22,283 nucleotides of DNA from Prevotellaceae bacterium. Lineage in GTDB: Bacteria > Bacteroidota > Bacteroidia > Bacteroidales > Bacteroidaceae. The notes below the pieces were generated by a model. The model ran no database searches and was not told the origin of the DNA. It saw nothing but the letters and a program-made list of their open reading frames with translations. Location: positions 1-22,283 of the forward strand of contig JAFLUV010000013.1 of the NCBI GenBank assembly GCA_022508635.1, read 5' to 3'. Below are positions 1 through 7,471 of the stretch, piece after piece. The translations under genes and the position numbers were made by a program. The stretch's first letter is position 1; the number at the start of each line of letters is the position of its first letter.

Positions 1-5
1 AAAAA

Positions 6-95
6 GAATAAATATTCAGATCTAATTTCACGAGAAATTCGTCGAACTCACGTTATACTACTTCCAGACGAAGTAGTATCTGACTGTTTTACAGT
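6..95. repeat. Cluster of four consecutive short palindromes, function unknown
   Basis: Non-coding edge of the window made almost entirely of short inverted repeats. Arms are 6-10/13-17 (5 bp), 24-29/34-39 (AATTTC/GAAATT, 4-nt loop), 55-64/70-79 (ATACTACTTC/GAAGTAGTAT, perfect 10 bp with a 5-nt loop) and 83-87/91-95 (ACTGT/ACAGT, 3-nt loop). None is followed by a convincing T-tract, so they do not look like simple intrinsic terminators. They could be a structured RNA, a recombination or mobile-element end, or 3' structure of a gene outside the window. No ORF of note lies here. Confidence 0.5.
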
Positions 96-136
96 GAAAT
101 AAAGAATCATCAGGAATTTTCCGCAGCGCCCCGGAC

Positions 137-179
137 AAAAAGAGTCCTCCCGCCGCAACGCTTCACGGCAGGAGGACTC
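137..179 (-). terminator. Rho-independent terminator after the GH30 gene
   Basis: Inverted repeat with 14-nt arms at 142-155 (GAGTCCTCCCGCCG) and 166-179, one non-Watson-Crick position and a 10-nt loop. Read on the minus strand the stem is followed directly by a T-run (137-141), the standard shape of an intrinsic terminator. It lies about 70 nt past the GH30 stop codon and closes the ychF-lgt-GH30 group. Between stem and stop codon (180-247) I see no further gene. Confidence 0.85.
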
Positions 180-247
180 ACACAAAGAATTAAACGGAGA
201 AACATGTTCCGGATTAATGCCGCGCGGCAGGCAGCTCCCGCAGCCGG

Positions 248-1723
248 CTATCTCCTCGCCGCCGGCCTGTGCCTGCCTCTGCGCGAGGGAGGCTTGAGGG
301 GAACGACCAGCGTGGTAATCGTATTCTCGGGGATATAGACGTCAAGGATATTGCCCGAGGCGACGGGAATGTCGTGGAGCGAAGCGTCGAGCAGCCTCAT
401 GTCGTTCGTCTCGTCGGTGCGCCACGCCCTGATCTCTCCCCTGACGGATGCACCGGGCAGGCTGAGACGATGGGCGCACGGCTCGCTGCCGCCCAGTATG
501 ACGACGGTCAGCGTATCGGCTCTCGGGCTGACCGCTGCCAGCACTCCCTCGCCACCGCTCCCCACGATGTGGTGACCCTGACGGATGAAGCGCGTGAAAT
601 GCTGCCGGACGTAATAGTTCTTCACCCTGCGGCAAGTGCCCGCGGCAAAGTCGCCCTGGACGAGGCACCACTGGTCGTTGTTCTCCTCCATGTACTGCCA
701 GTCCAGCCACGCCACGGGAGCCAGGTCGCGCATGTCGTCAATGAGGCGCCGGGCCATGCCAAGGTTGCCCTCGAGACCCTTGCCTCCGCTGCCCGACTCA
801 CTCATCCACAGCGTCTTGCCCGACTCCCTTGCCAGGGCTCCGACTTGCCGGCGCGTCTCCGCGTCCGCCGAATACGTGTGCGTGTTCCACTGCCCTATCA
901 AGTCGATCGCACCGCTCTCCACGTACTCCCGCAGCACGGAAAGGCTGTGCGCCGTGCAGGTCTCGTCGCTCGCGCTGATGACCGTCCTCAGCCCGCTCTC
1001 CCTCAGCATGGGCGCCAGCACCCTGAGGAACGCCACCTGGCTTTTCGCATCAAAGTGGCAGCCCTCCTGCGAGCCGGACTGGTACCAGTAGTTCGTAACA
1101 GGCTCGTTGAAGGGCTCCAGCGTCTTGAACTCAATGCCGTACTCGTCGCGATAGTGCCGGCAGACGTCCACCAGATAGCGCGCAAAGTCCTCATAGTAGT
1201 CAGTGCGGAGGTTGTCGGCACCGGCATCCCCGTTGCCCGCAGCACAGCCGCTGACCGTCATCCACCAGGGCGGACTGTTCGAGAATGCCTCGAAGACGGC
1301 ATCCGGACGCCGCTCCCTTATCTTGAGCATAATCCTGCGCTGGGCAGCATCGCGCTCCCAATTGTAGGAACCTCCGCGCTCGTCCAGGAAACCCTCCATT
1401 TCGGCACGCAGCCCCTTCCCCTTTCCCATGTGGTGGACACCGCAGTGCATCCAGTCGGGATCATCGCCACCACCGATGTTGTAGCGGAAAATGTTCCAGT
1501 TCAGTCCCTCAGGGCTGACCATCCAGTCCACGATGCGGTCAACACTCTCCTCGTCCCACTTGCCGCACATGTTCGCCCACCAGCAGAGACTCACGCCCCA
1601 GCCTTCCAGCGTCTGACGGCGATCGTTGACGTCCACGGCATATTCATGCCGGAGAATCTGCGCACTCGCAGCCAGCCCCGTCAACAAGCAGGCAGCAAGC
1701 AAAAATAGTCCCGTGCGTCTCAT
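248..1723 (-). CDS. Secreted glycoside hydrolase family 30 enzyme
   Basis: 491-residue exported glycosidase. An N-terminal signal peptide ends at about residue 21 (hydrophobic FLLAACLLTGLA, then ASA before Q22). The (beta/alpha)8 catalytic domain follows, with LEGWGVSLCWWANM near residues 39-52, a typical GH30 opening. The acid/base glutamate is E207 in FNEPVTNYW and the nucleophile is E309 in LWMSESGSGG. The C-terminal part (about 385-475) is the small beta-sandwich that GH30 enzymes pack against the barrel. The sequence style resembles the beta-1,6-galactanase/glucanase-like subgroups more than glucosylceramidases, but substrate cannot be decided from sequence alone. It starts 16 nt after the lgt stop codon, so co-transcription is likely. 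The end is odd: an Arg-rich tail (PPSRRGRHRPAARR) follows the last predicted beta strand. No T9SS C-terminal sorting domain is seen. Confidence 0.88.
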   Translation of the reverse strand: MRRTGLFLLAACLLTGLAASAQILRHEYAVDVNDRRQTLEGWGVSLCWWANMCGKWDEESVDRIVDWMVSPEGLNWNIFRYNIGGGDDPDWMHCGVHHMGKGKGLRAEMEGFLDERGGSYNWERDAAQRRIMLKIRERRPDAVFEAFSNSPPWWMTVSGCAAGNGDAGADNLRTDYYEDFARYLVDVCRHYRDEYGIEFKTLEPFNEPVTNYWYQSGSQEGCHFDAKSQVAFLRVLAPMLRESGLRTVISASDETCTAHSLSVLREYVESGAIDLIGQWNTHTYSADAETRRQVGALARESGKTLWMSESGSGGKGLEGNLGMARRLIDDMRDLAPVAWLDWQYMEENNDQWCLVQGDFAAGTCRRVKNYYVRQHFTRFIRQGHHIVGSGGEGVLAAVSPRADTLTVVILGGSEPCAHRLSLPGASVRGEIRAWRTDETNDMRLLDASLHDIPVASGNILDVYIPENTITTLVVPLKPPSRRGRHRPAARR

Positions 1724-1739
1724 GTCTCAAAGCAATAGT

Positions 1740-2633
1740 TCAGCGTTTCTCTGCCAGGAGCCTGCAATACCTGCCCCCGAACATGCAATACAGCCCCAGC
1801 AGCACGAAAGGAATAGAGAGCAGCTGCCCCATGTTCATCAGCATGCCGTTCTCAAAGTCCACCTGATTCTCCTTGGTATACTCAATAAGGATACGGCTCG
1901 AAAATATCATAAAGAGGCACAGCCCGAAGAAGAAACCCGTACCCACACGCTGCGGATAGCGACGGTACAATACCCAGCTGACGACAAAGAACACGGCATA
2001 GCAGACCGCCTCATAGAGCTGCCCGGGATGGCGCGGAAGCAAGTCGACACGCTCGAAGACGAAAGCCCAGGGCACATCAGTCGGACGGCCGATAATCTCG
2101 GAATTCATGAGGTTGCCAATACGGATGGCACAGGCACAGACCGGAGTAACGATGCCGACATTGTCCAGCACGCGCATAATGTTGAGCCTCACGTTGCGGG
2201 CATAGAGCCAGAGGGCAAGCATCAGCCCCAGCGTACCACCATGGCTGGCAAGCCCCTCGTATCCGGTGAACGTCCATCCCAGTCCGGGTATCTTGCGAGC
2301 AGGCAGTATCATCTCTATCGGATGCGACAAATAGTATTCCGGCTCATAGAAAAGACAATGACCCAGACGGGCACCAACCAGAATACCAATGAAACAGTAC
2401 ATGAACATCGGGTCGAACTGTTGCTCACTGATGTTCTGCTGCCGGCAGAGCCTGTGCATGAGCAGGTACACACTCAGCAGGCCAAGGCACCAGCACAGCG
2501 AGTACCAGCGAATGGCAAAGGAACCAATGCTGACGGCAACGATGTCAGGATTCCAATGGACGAACAACAACTCCCCTGCAACTCTCCCAAGAGAGAGAGA
2601 CAGCAGGTCAGATACTAAAACGTGTTGCAGCAT
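1740..2633 (-). CDS. lgt: Prolipoprotein diacylglyceryl transferase
   Basis: Inner-membrane enzyme that transfers diacylglycerol from phosphatidylglycerol to the lipobox cysteine of preprolipoproteins, the first step of lipoprotein maturation. Hydrophobic segments run through the whole 297 residues. Family marks are RWYSL (42-46), GARLGH (87-92), the essential HGG motif (131-133) and the signature RIGNLMNSEIIGR (171-183), followed by PTDVPW and RHPGQLYEA. The first roughly 25 residues before HWNPD look longer than usual for the family, so translation may start further in, for example at one of two adjacent TTG codons around 2562-2567; the ATG at 2633 is the only upstream ATG. It lies between ychF (80 nt upstream) and the GH30 gene. 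Several lipoproteins encoded in this window (imelysin, both c-type cytochromes, PorW) would be its substrates. Confidence 0.95.
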   Translation of the reverse strand: MLQHVLVSDLLSLSLGRVAGELLFVHWNPDIVAVSIGSFAIRWYSLCWCLGLLSVYLLMHRLCRQQNISEQQFDPMFMYCFIGILVGARLGHCLFYEPEYYLSHPIEMILPARKIPGLGWTFTGYEGLASHGGTLGLMLALWLYARNVRLNIMRVLDNVGIVTPVCACAIRIGNLMNSEIIGRPTDVPWAFVFERVDLLPRHPGQLYEAVCYAVFFVVSWVLYRRYPQRVGTGFFFGLCLFMIFSSRILIEYTKENQVDFENGMLMNMGQLLSIPFVLLGLYCMFGGRYCRLLAEKR

Positions 2634-2713
2634 GACTTAGAAATTATGATTTTTCAGAAAGAAAGAAGAACCCCTTCACGTCGAGAAAACGGAAACGGCA
2701 AAGGACAAGGAGA

Positions 2714-3811
2714 CTATACATTGAATCTGAAGTGCATGATGTCACCGTCCTGCACGACATAGTCCTTTCCCTCCACGCTCATTTTGCCTGCCTCGCGAAC
2801 CGCAGATTCAGATCCGTAGCGGATGTAGTCCTCGTACTTAATGACCTCTGCACGGATGAAGCCTTTCTCGAAATCGGTATGGATGACACCTGCACACTGC
2901 GGAGCCTTCCATCCACGACGGAACGTCCAGGCCTTAACCTCCATCTCGCCTGCCGTGATGAACGTCTGCAAGGTAAGCAAGTGGTAAATGGACTTGATGA
3001 GGCGGTTGCAGCCACTCTCCGTCAGTCCCATGTCCTCAAGGAACATCTGCTTCTCCTCGTACGTCTCCAGCTCGGCAATGTCCGCCTCAGTCTGCGCCGA
3101 GATAATCATCATCTCAGCATTTTCGCCGGCAATGGCCTCCTTGACAGCTTCCGTATAGGCATTACCCGTAGCGGCAGAAGCGTCGTCCACGTTGCATACG
3201 TAAAGCACAGGCTTGGTAGTGAGCAGGAAAAGTCCGGCAGCAGCCGTCTGTTCGTCCTCCGTATCGAAAGAGACGCTCCGGGCACTCTGCCCCTTGTTGA
3301 GGGCATCCTGGTACTTGAGCAGCACGTCAAGCTCGATTTTAGCCAGCTTGTCTCCACCCACACGAGCCTGCTTCTCCACCTTCTTGATACGGTTCTCTAT
3401 AGTGTCAAGATCCTTGAGCTGCAACTCTGCATCGATGATTTCCTTGTCGCGGACCGGGTCTACACTGCCGTCAACGTGTACAATGCCCGGATCGTCGAAG
3501 CAGCGCAGTACATGGATGATTGCGTCACACTCACGTATATTGGCAAGGAATTGGTTGCCTAAGCCTTCGCCTTTACTGGCACCTTTCACAAGTCCGGCAA
3601 TGTCAACGATGTCACATACAGCAGGTACGATACGACCTGGATGGACAAGTTCTGCCAGACACGTCAGTCGCTCGTCAGGCACCGTAACCTGTCCGAGCTG
3701 GGCATCAATGGTACAAAAGGGGAAATTGGCTGCCTGTGCCTTTGCGCTTGACAGGCAATTAAAAAGAGTCGACTTGCCCACATTGGGCAGTCCTACTATA
3801 CCGGCTTTCAT
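2714..3811 (-). CDS. ychF: YchF/OLA1-family ATPase
   Basis: 365-residue cytosolic P-loop NTPase of the Obg-related YchF/OLA1 family, which binds ATP rather than GTP and associates with ribosomes and stress responses. The P-loop GLPNVGKST is at 7-15, the switch II motif DIAGLVKG at 70-77, and NVDD at 207-210 replaces the GTP-specific NKxD motif, as expected for the family. The coiled-coil region is around 120-170, and the C-terminal TGS-like domain spans about 280-363, including GWKAPQCAGVIH and DGDIMHFRFNV. Length is normal. A Bacteroidetes-type promoter lies 34-65 nt upstream. It heads a minus-strand group with lgt and the GH30 gene. Confidence 0.96.
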   Translation of the reverse strand: MKAGIVGLPNVGKSTLFNCLSSAKAQAANFPFCTIDAQLGQVTVPDERLTCLAELVHPGRIVPAVCDIVDIAGLVKGASKGEGLGNQFLANIRECDAIIHVLRCFDDPGIVHVDGSVDPVRDKEIIDAELQLKDLDTIENRIKKVEKQARVGGDKLAKIELDVLLKYQDALNKGQSARSVSFDTEDEQTAAAGLFLLTTKPVLYVCNVDDASAATGNAYTEAVKEAIAGENAEMMIISAQTEADIAELETYEEKQMFLEDMGLTESGCNRLIKSIYHLLTLQTFITAGEMEVKAWTFRRGWKAPQCAGVIHTDFEKGFIRAEVIKYEDYIRYGSESAVREAGKMSVEGKDYVVQDGDIMHFRFNV

Positions 3812-3844
3812 GTTTGTTTCGTTGTCTTATCTGTTATTTCTGTG

Positions 3845-3876
3845 CAAAAGTACATATTTTGCAGCGGAAAAACAAG
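3845..3876 (-). promoter_or_regulatory. Bacteroidetes-type promoter of ychF
   Basis: On the minus strand a TACTTTTG -7 box (3845-3852) fits TAnnTTTG. A CTTG at 3873-3876 lies 20 nt upstream as a 3-of-4 match to the -33 TTTG box. The -7 box is 33 nt before the ychF start codon. Confidence 0.65.
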
Positions 3877-3896
3877 TAATCCATCGCTTTTAAGGG

Positions 3897-5045
3897 CTAA
3901 AAGGCACGGTAGGGGTTACCAGCAGTCTCACGAATGGCAATACACTCCATTTCAATAAGCCAGGTGGGACGACATACGGGAGCCAAGGTGAAGACGGTGG
4001 GAACGGCTGGATATTTCTCACGGAACATACAGCTGACAACCCCATAGTCAGCTCCGTCGCGAAGGTAGACGATAATCTGTGCCACATCATCCATCGTCAT
4101 GCCGCCCTCCCTGAGCAACTCTTCTACGTTTTCCCACATGCGGTGTGTCTGCTTCTTTATGTCGCCCGTATGCATGACTTCGCCTTGATTGTTGATGCTG
4201 GCCGTACCTGAGATGAAGGCATGGTTGCGGTCGCCGTACTGCATCAATGTACCACGCTCGAAAGTAACACCGTATTCGCTGGTACGATTCAGGTGAGTGG
4301 CGGCATAGAGATAGCGCTGCTGTGCTGGCTCAAAGCCGGTGATAGCATAGCTGCCCAGCTGTATGAGAGCCTTAGGGTCGGACGGATTCCCGCCGATACC
4401 TGTGGAGGCGATGTAATGTGTCTCGGGTAAGAGTCCGTGCTTGGCAAAGTGCTCGCGACGTGCAACGACAAGGCCATTGTACTGCGTATCAACGTCGCGC
4501 ACGAAGAACCAAGTACGGATACAGTTGTCTTCCAAGGTGGCACAATGGCTGGCAAGCAGTTGCCCATAGTCCTGGAGTAGAGTTTGTGTCTGAACGTAAC
4601 TGTTGCCCTTGCTTGTCGTCATGCCCATTGTCCAGATGTGTTCGTAGCCATTGTGGCGCACGAGGGCAGAATGCAGGCGGTCGGCAGCCGGGAGCACTTC
4701 CGTACCACGCTGCAAGTAAACCCACAATGCTACCTTACTGCCGTCCAGCGGCGGCTGCTGTATGTAGGAGGCACAGGCATCTTCCTGATGCTCCATGAAA
4801 GGTTGCTGATTGGTAGCATCGGAGAGGAAGTAACGCTTGAAGACGATCTTGGCGCCCTTCATTTCCTCTGTCTCCAACAGAAAGGCCTCTGCCAGACAAA
4901 GACGACGGTATTGCTCGAGGAACAAGTCGCCACGCGGCTCAACGCGTAGCATGGCGTGCCATTCTGCCACCCTGCCCTCTGGGGCAAACGTGGAAAGCTC
5001 AATGCCGACACCAAGCTCTTCCAAGGTTAATTTATTGTATTGCAT
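3897..5045 (-). CDS. Two-domain Rid (YjgF)/chorismatase-fold protein
   Basis: 382-residue soluble protein without a signal peptide. Its C-terminal part (about 260-375) reads as a Rid/YjgF domain: FISGTASINNQGEVMHTGDIKKQT, then VAQIIVYLRDGADYG, then WLIEMECIAI, matching the conserved secondary-structure landmarks of RidA. The N-terminal part is a longer, divergent partner domain, an arrangement seen in the FkbO/Hyg5/XanB2 chorismatases and in other large Rid proteins. The position of RidA's catalytic arginine (P-[T/A]-R-S) appears to be occupied by threonine in VPTVFTLAP, so classical enamine/imine deaminase activity is doubtful. No chorismate-pathway gene is adjacent, and the gene stands alone with its own promoter. 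Function is therefore unassigned; a chorismatase-like or ligand-binding role is possible. Confidence 0.7.
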   Translation of the reverse strand: MQYNKLTLEELGVGIELSTFAPEGRVAEWHAMLRVEPRGDLFLEQYRRLCLAEAFLLETEEMKGAKIVFKRYFLSDATNQQPFMEHQEDACASYIQQPPLDGSKVALWVYLQRGTEVLPAADRLHSALVRHNGYEHIWTMGMTTSKGNSYVQTQTLLQDYGQLLASHCATLEDNCIRTWFFVRDVDTQYNGLVVARREHFAKHGLLPETHYIASTGIGGNPSDPKALIQLGSYAITGFEPAQQRYLYAATHLNRTSEYGVTFERGTLMQYGDRNHAFISGTASINNQGEVMHTGDIKKQTHRMWENVEELLREGGMTMDDVAQIIVYLRDGADYGVVSCMFREKYPAVPTVFTLAPVCRPTWLIEMECIAIRETAGNPYRAF

Positions 5046-5068
5046 GTCGTTTTGTGTGTTATAGTGTG

Positions 5069-5076
5069 CAAAGGTA
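5069..5076 (-). promoter_or_regulatory. Putative -7 box of the Rid-like gene
   Basis: TACCTTTG on the minus strand matches TAnnTTTG and lies 23 nt before the start codon of the Rid-like gene. No clear -33 TTTG is found at the usual 19-21 nt spacing, so the call is moderate. Confidence 0.5.
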
Positions 5077-5145
5077 CGAAAAATAGTTTACAGTTCATGG
5101 TTGATGAGGTATATTTATTCACGGAGCAGTGGTAATTGCAACGTG

Positions 5146-5904
5146 CTATGGTTTGAGATGGCTAATCCACCAGTCAATGAGGGAAGAGACTTCCTCAAGG
5201 TTTGTCTTGAAGTGGCTGCTGAGGATTTCCGTGTGATTGTATGAAAGCAGGTCTTCGCCTCCTTCGCTCAAGATGATATGCAGGAGGGAAGCCTCTGCAT
5301 CTCCACTCTCTACGCGCTTGTAACCTTCGCTGCACGTGCTGGGCACGTTGACAAGTGCGGCACAAGCATTGCCGTCAGTCAGGGTAAGACCTGCTGCCGA
5401 GTGCCCGTTTGCACCATGACACTGGATGCAAGCGCGGTCAAAGAGTCCAGTCTGCAATACGCCAATGCGTCCTAAGTCGATGGTTCCGAGGTCGAGGCGG
5501 ATGGTGTCGCGCGTACCGTAGCTTCTGTAGTCGTTCATGTCGATGGTGGCGAGTGTAATGATGCGCTTGCGCAAGGAGTTGGTCAGTGCCAGTTCTACCG
5601 TTTCTATGTCGTCCGACAAATTAGAAAGGGTGATGCTGATTGGTGTGCCGACTCTTATCGTTCCGGGCAGGGCACGCTGTACGCGGGCGAACTGATTATT
5701 GGCAGTGAAGCCTGCCAGGGCAAGGGCGTAGCCGGTGCCGTCCCATTCCGATATGCCACTTACCTGTGCAGTGAGTTCCACGGTATGGCCTTTCTCGTCA
5801 ACGGTATAGATTTTTTCCGCGATGTCTCCACTATCGCAGGAAGAGAGTCCGGCCAACAGGCTTATTATATATATAAAATGTATAGCTTTCATATTCTTCG
5901 TCAT
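5146..5904 (-). CDS. Mono-heme c-type cytochrome lipoprotein (PSCyt1-like)
   Basis: 252 residues. A lipoprotein signal peptide ends in the lipobox LSSC with acyl-accepting C23. An Ig-like or beta-rich segment (about 34-145) is followed by a single heme-c site, CIQCH at 159-163, in the context CIQCHGANGHSAAGLTL. Together with VESGDAEASLLHIIL this matches the pattern of planctomycete-type cytochrome c (PSCyt1-like) domains. It is probably anchored in the envelope and passes electrons to or from the di-heme protein encoded upstream in the same run. ATG codons at 5904 and 5892 are both possible starts; the lipobox is kept with either. It is the last gene of the five-gene envelope module, 37 nt after the second porin. 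No clear intrinsic terminator follows. Confidence 0.8.
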   Translation of the reverse strand: MTKNMKAIHFIYIISLLAGLSSCDSGDIAEKIYTVDEKGHTVELTAQVSGISEWDGTGYALALAGFTANNQFARVQRALPGTIRVGTPISITLSNLSDDIETVELALTNSLRKRIITLATIDMNDYRSYGTRDTIRLDLGTIDLGRIGVLQTGLFDRACIQCHGANGHSAAGLTLTDGNACAALVNVPSTCSEGYKRVESGDAEASLLHIILSEGGEDLLSYNHTEILSSHFKTNLEEVSSLIDWWISHLKP

Positions 5905-5941
5905 GAGGTTTTCCCTTCAGCGTTGTGCAAGGGGGAGTTCG

Positions 5942-7246
5942 TCAGAAGCTGTATTGGAGTTGTATGGTGGCCGTGTGTGTGCTGATGCCGAGGTCGTCGT
6001 TGTCGCGGTCGAGCTGCGTGGCATGTCCGTAGCGTCCCGTGAACTGGTACATTGCCGAAAGCTTCAGATTGCATCGGCTCACGTAATAGTTCATGACGGC
6101 TGCCGGCATGTTGAGGAAGCCGTCCTTGTTAGAGCCGTTGCGATCTAGGAAGTCGTAGCGCAGGCCGGCTTGGATGCTTTTGGTAAAGAAGTAGCCGAGT
6201 TGGCCGTATGCTCCCCAATAGTTGTATGCCTCGTCTATTTTCTGTCGCTTGGTGAAGCTGACATGCATCCAGTAGCCTTCTACTGCTGCGTACCAGCGTC
6301 CGCAAAGGATGCTCCATTCGATGCCGAGGCGTGTGTCGTTGGTGCTTTCGTTCTCGCTCTCCACGTTGATGCCTCCGCTCAGGCCGAAGAGCATGTGACG
6401 GCCGTGAAGCAGGTGGCTGTTGCCTTGTGTGGCAGGCATTGTTCCCCATGGCATGAAAGTGAGGCGTGCGGCATAGAGGAGCGAGGGAATGTGCAGGTCA
6501 TCGGATAGGGTCTTGGTGGCGGTGTTGACGTTGCTCCCGGTGCCGTTCCAGAGTCCTGCCTCGTAGCCTATGGTCCAGCTGTTCTGCTTATGACTGAGCC
6601 GAGCCTTTCCATGGAACTGGAAGCCAAGGTCGAAGCCCGTTCCGATGGCGGGTGTGACGGCGTTGAGACTGTAGGGCATGATGGTGGTGGCCGTGAGCGA
6701 CGTGGGCAGCAGGGGGAAGAGTGTCTCGCCCAGGGTGGTGAGGCAGGCATGGAAGAAGGGTGTCTTGAACTTGCCTGCGCGGAAGCGGGCGGCGGGCGAT
6801 ATGCGATAGTCCGCCCATGCTTGCTGGAGGACGTTTCCGCCAGTGGCCGCTGCATTGATGCTGAGGTTGTAGTCGAGGCGTCCGAAGGTTGTGCCCGTGA
6901 AACCGAGAATAGCGTACGGCATGGCGAAGCCCGAGTTTGCCACGTTGTCCTGGTTGTAAGCCTTGTCCAGCCCCTCGTCGTCGTAATAATTGCAGGTGAG
7001 ACGCGTCTGCAGGAAGAGGTAGGGCTTGAAGACGAAGCGCCCGTCGCGCGACTGCAGGGTGAAGCCGCGGTCGTCGGCTATGCCAAGCACGCCGTTCTCC
7101 ATGTCAATGCCTTCCGTCTGGATCCGGAGGTCACTGCTCTTGCGGTTGTACTTTTCGAAAGCAAAGCCTTTTGCCTGTTCCTTGTTGTCGGCCGCGATTG
7201 CCGGCATGGCGAAAAGGGCGGACAGTAGTAATGCGTATGTTTTCAT
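5942..7246 (-). CDS. Outer-membrane porin, Porin_O_P-like
   Basis: 434-residue outer-membrane beta-barrel. The signal peptide is MKTYALLLSALFAMPAIA with cleavage after A18. The mature part starts with GFTLQSRDGRFVFKPYLFLQTR, then shows alternating amphipathic strands, RFRAGKFKTPFF, and a C-terminal strand ending in aromatic F (TIQLQYSF), as required for BAM recognition. This resembles the phosphate-selective porin O/P family (Porin_O_P), although the solute is unknown. It is the fourth gene of the envelope module and follows the di-heme oxidoreductase after an unusually long 225-nt gap (7247-7471) that holds only small hairpins and no promoter I can recognise. The partnering with c-type cytochromes suggests a supporting role in metal or redox-substrate entry, which is inference. 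Confidence 0.8.
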   Translation of the reverse strand: MKTYALLLSALFAMPAIAADNKEQAKGFAFEKYNRKSSDLRIQTEGIDMENGVLGIADDRGFTLQSRDGRFVFKPYLFLQTRLTCNYYDDEGLDKAYNQDNVANSGFAMPYAILGFTGTTFGRLDYNLSINAAATGGNVLQQAWADYRISPAARFRAGKFKTPFFHACLTTLGETLFPLLPTSLTATTIMPYSLNAVTPAIGTGFDLGFQFHGKARLSHKQNSWTIGYEAGLWNGTGSNVNTATKTLSDDLHIPSLLYAARLTFMPWGTMPATQGNSHLLHGRHMLFGLSGGINVESENESTNDTRLGIEWSILCGRWYAAVEGYWMHVSFTKRQKIDEAYNYWGAYGQLGYFFTKSIQAGLRYDFLDRNGSNKDGFLNMPAAVMNYYVSRCNLKLSAMYQFTGRYGHATQLDRDNDDLGISTHTATIQLQYSF

Positions 7247-7471
7247 GTTGTATGTTTGAAGTTCCTTATGTCTTTGGTTGGTGCCGATGGTGTCTCTTGG
7301 CTATTCACTTTATGACGCATAGATGTATCGTTCGCGATGGTTTTATGCATTCATGCGAAGAGCTGTAGGAGACGTTTTTGACGAATGTAGCTTTCGTCGG
7401 CCAGAGTACCGTGCTTTCTTGCATATTCATGCAGCAGGAGAGGCATTATCAAGCCTCGTTCGAGACATCCT

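Noticed and set aside
269..1708. 479-codon open frame on the plus strand opposite the GH30 gene
   Set aside because: It is fully antisense to a clear GH30 enzyme, its translation is low-complexity and Arg/Ala/Pro-rich with no recognisable domain, and long antisense frames are expected in GC-rich codon-biased genes.
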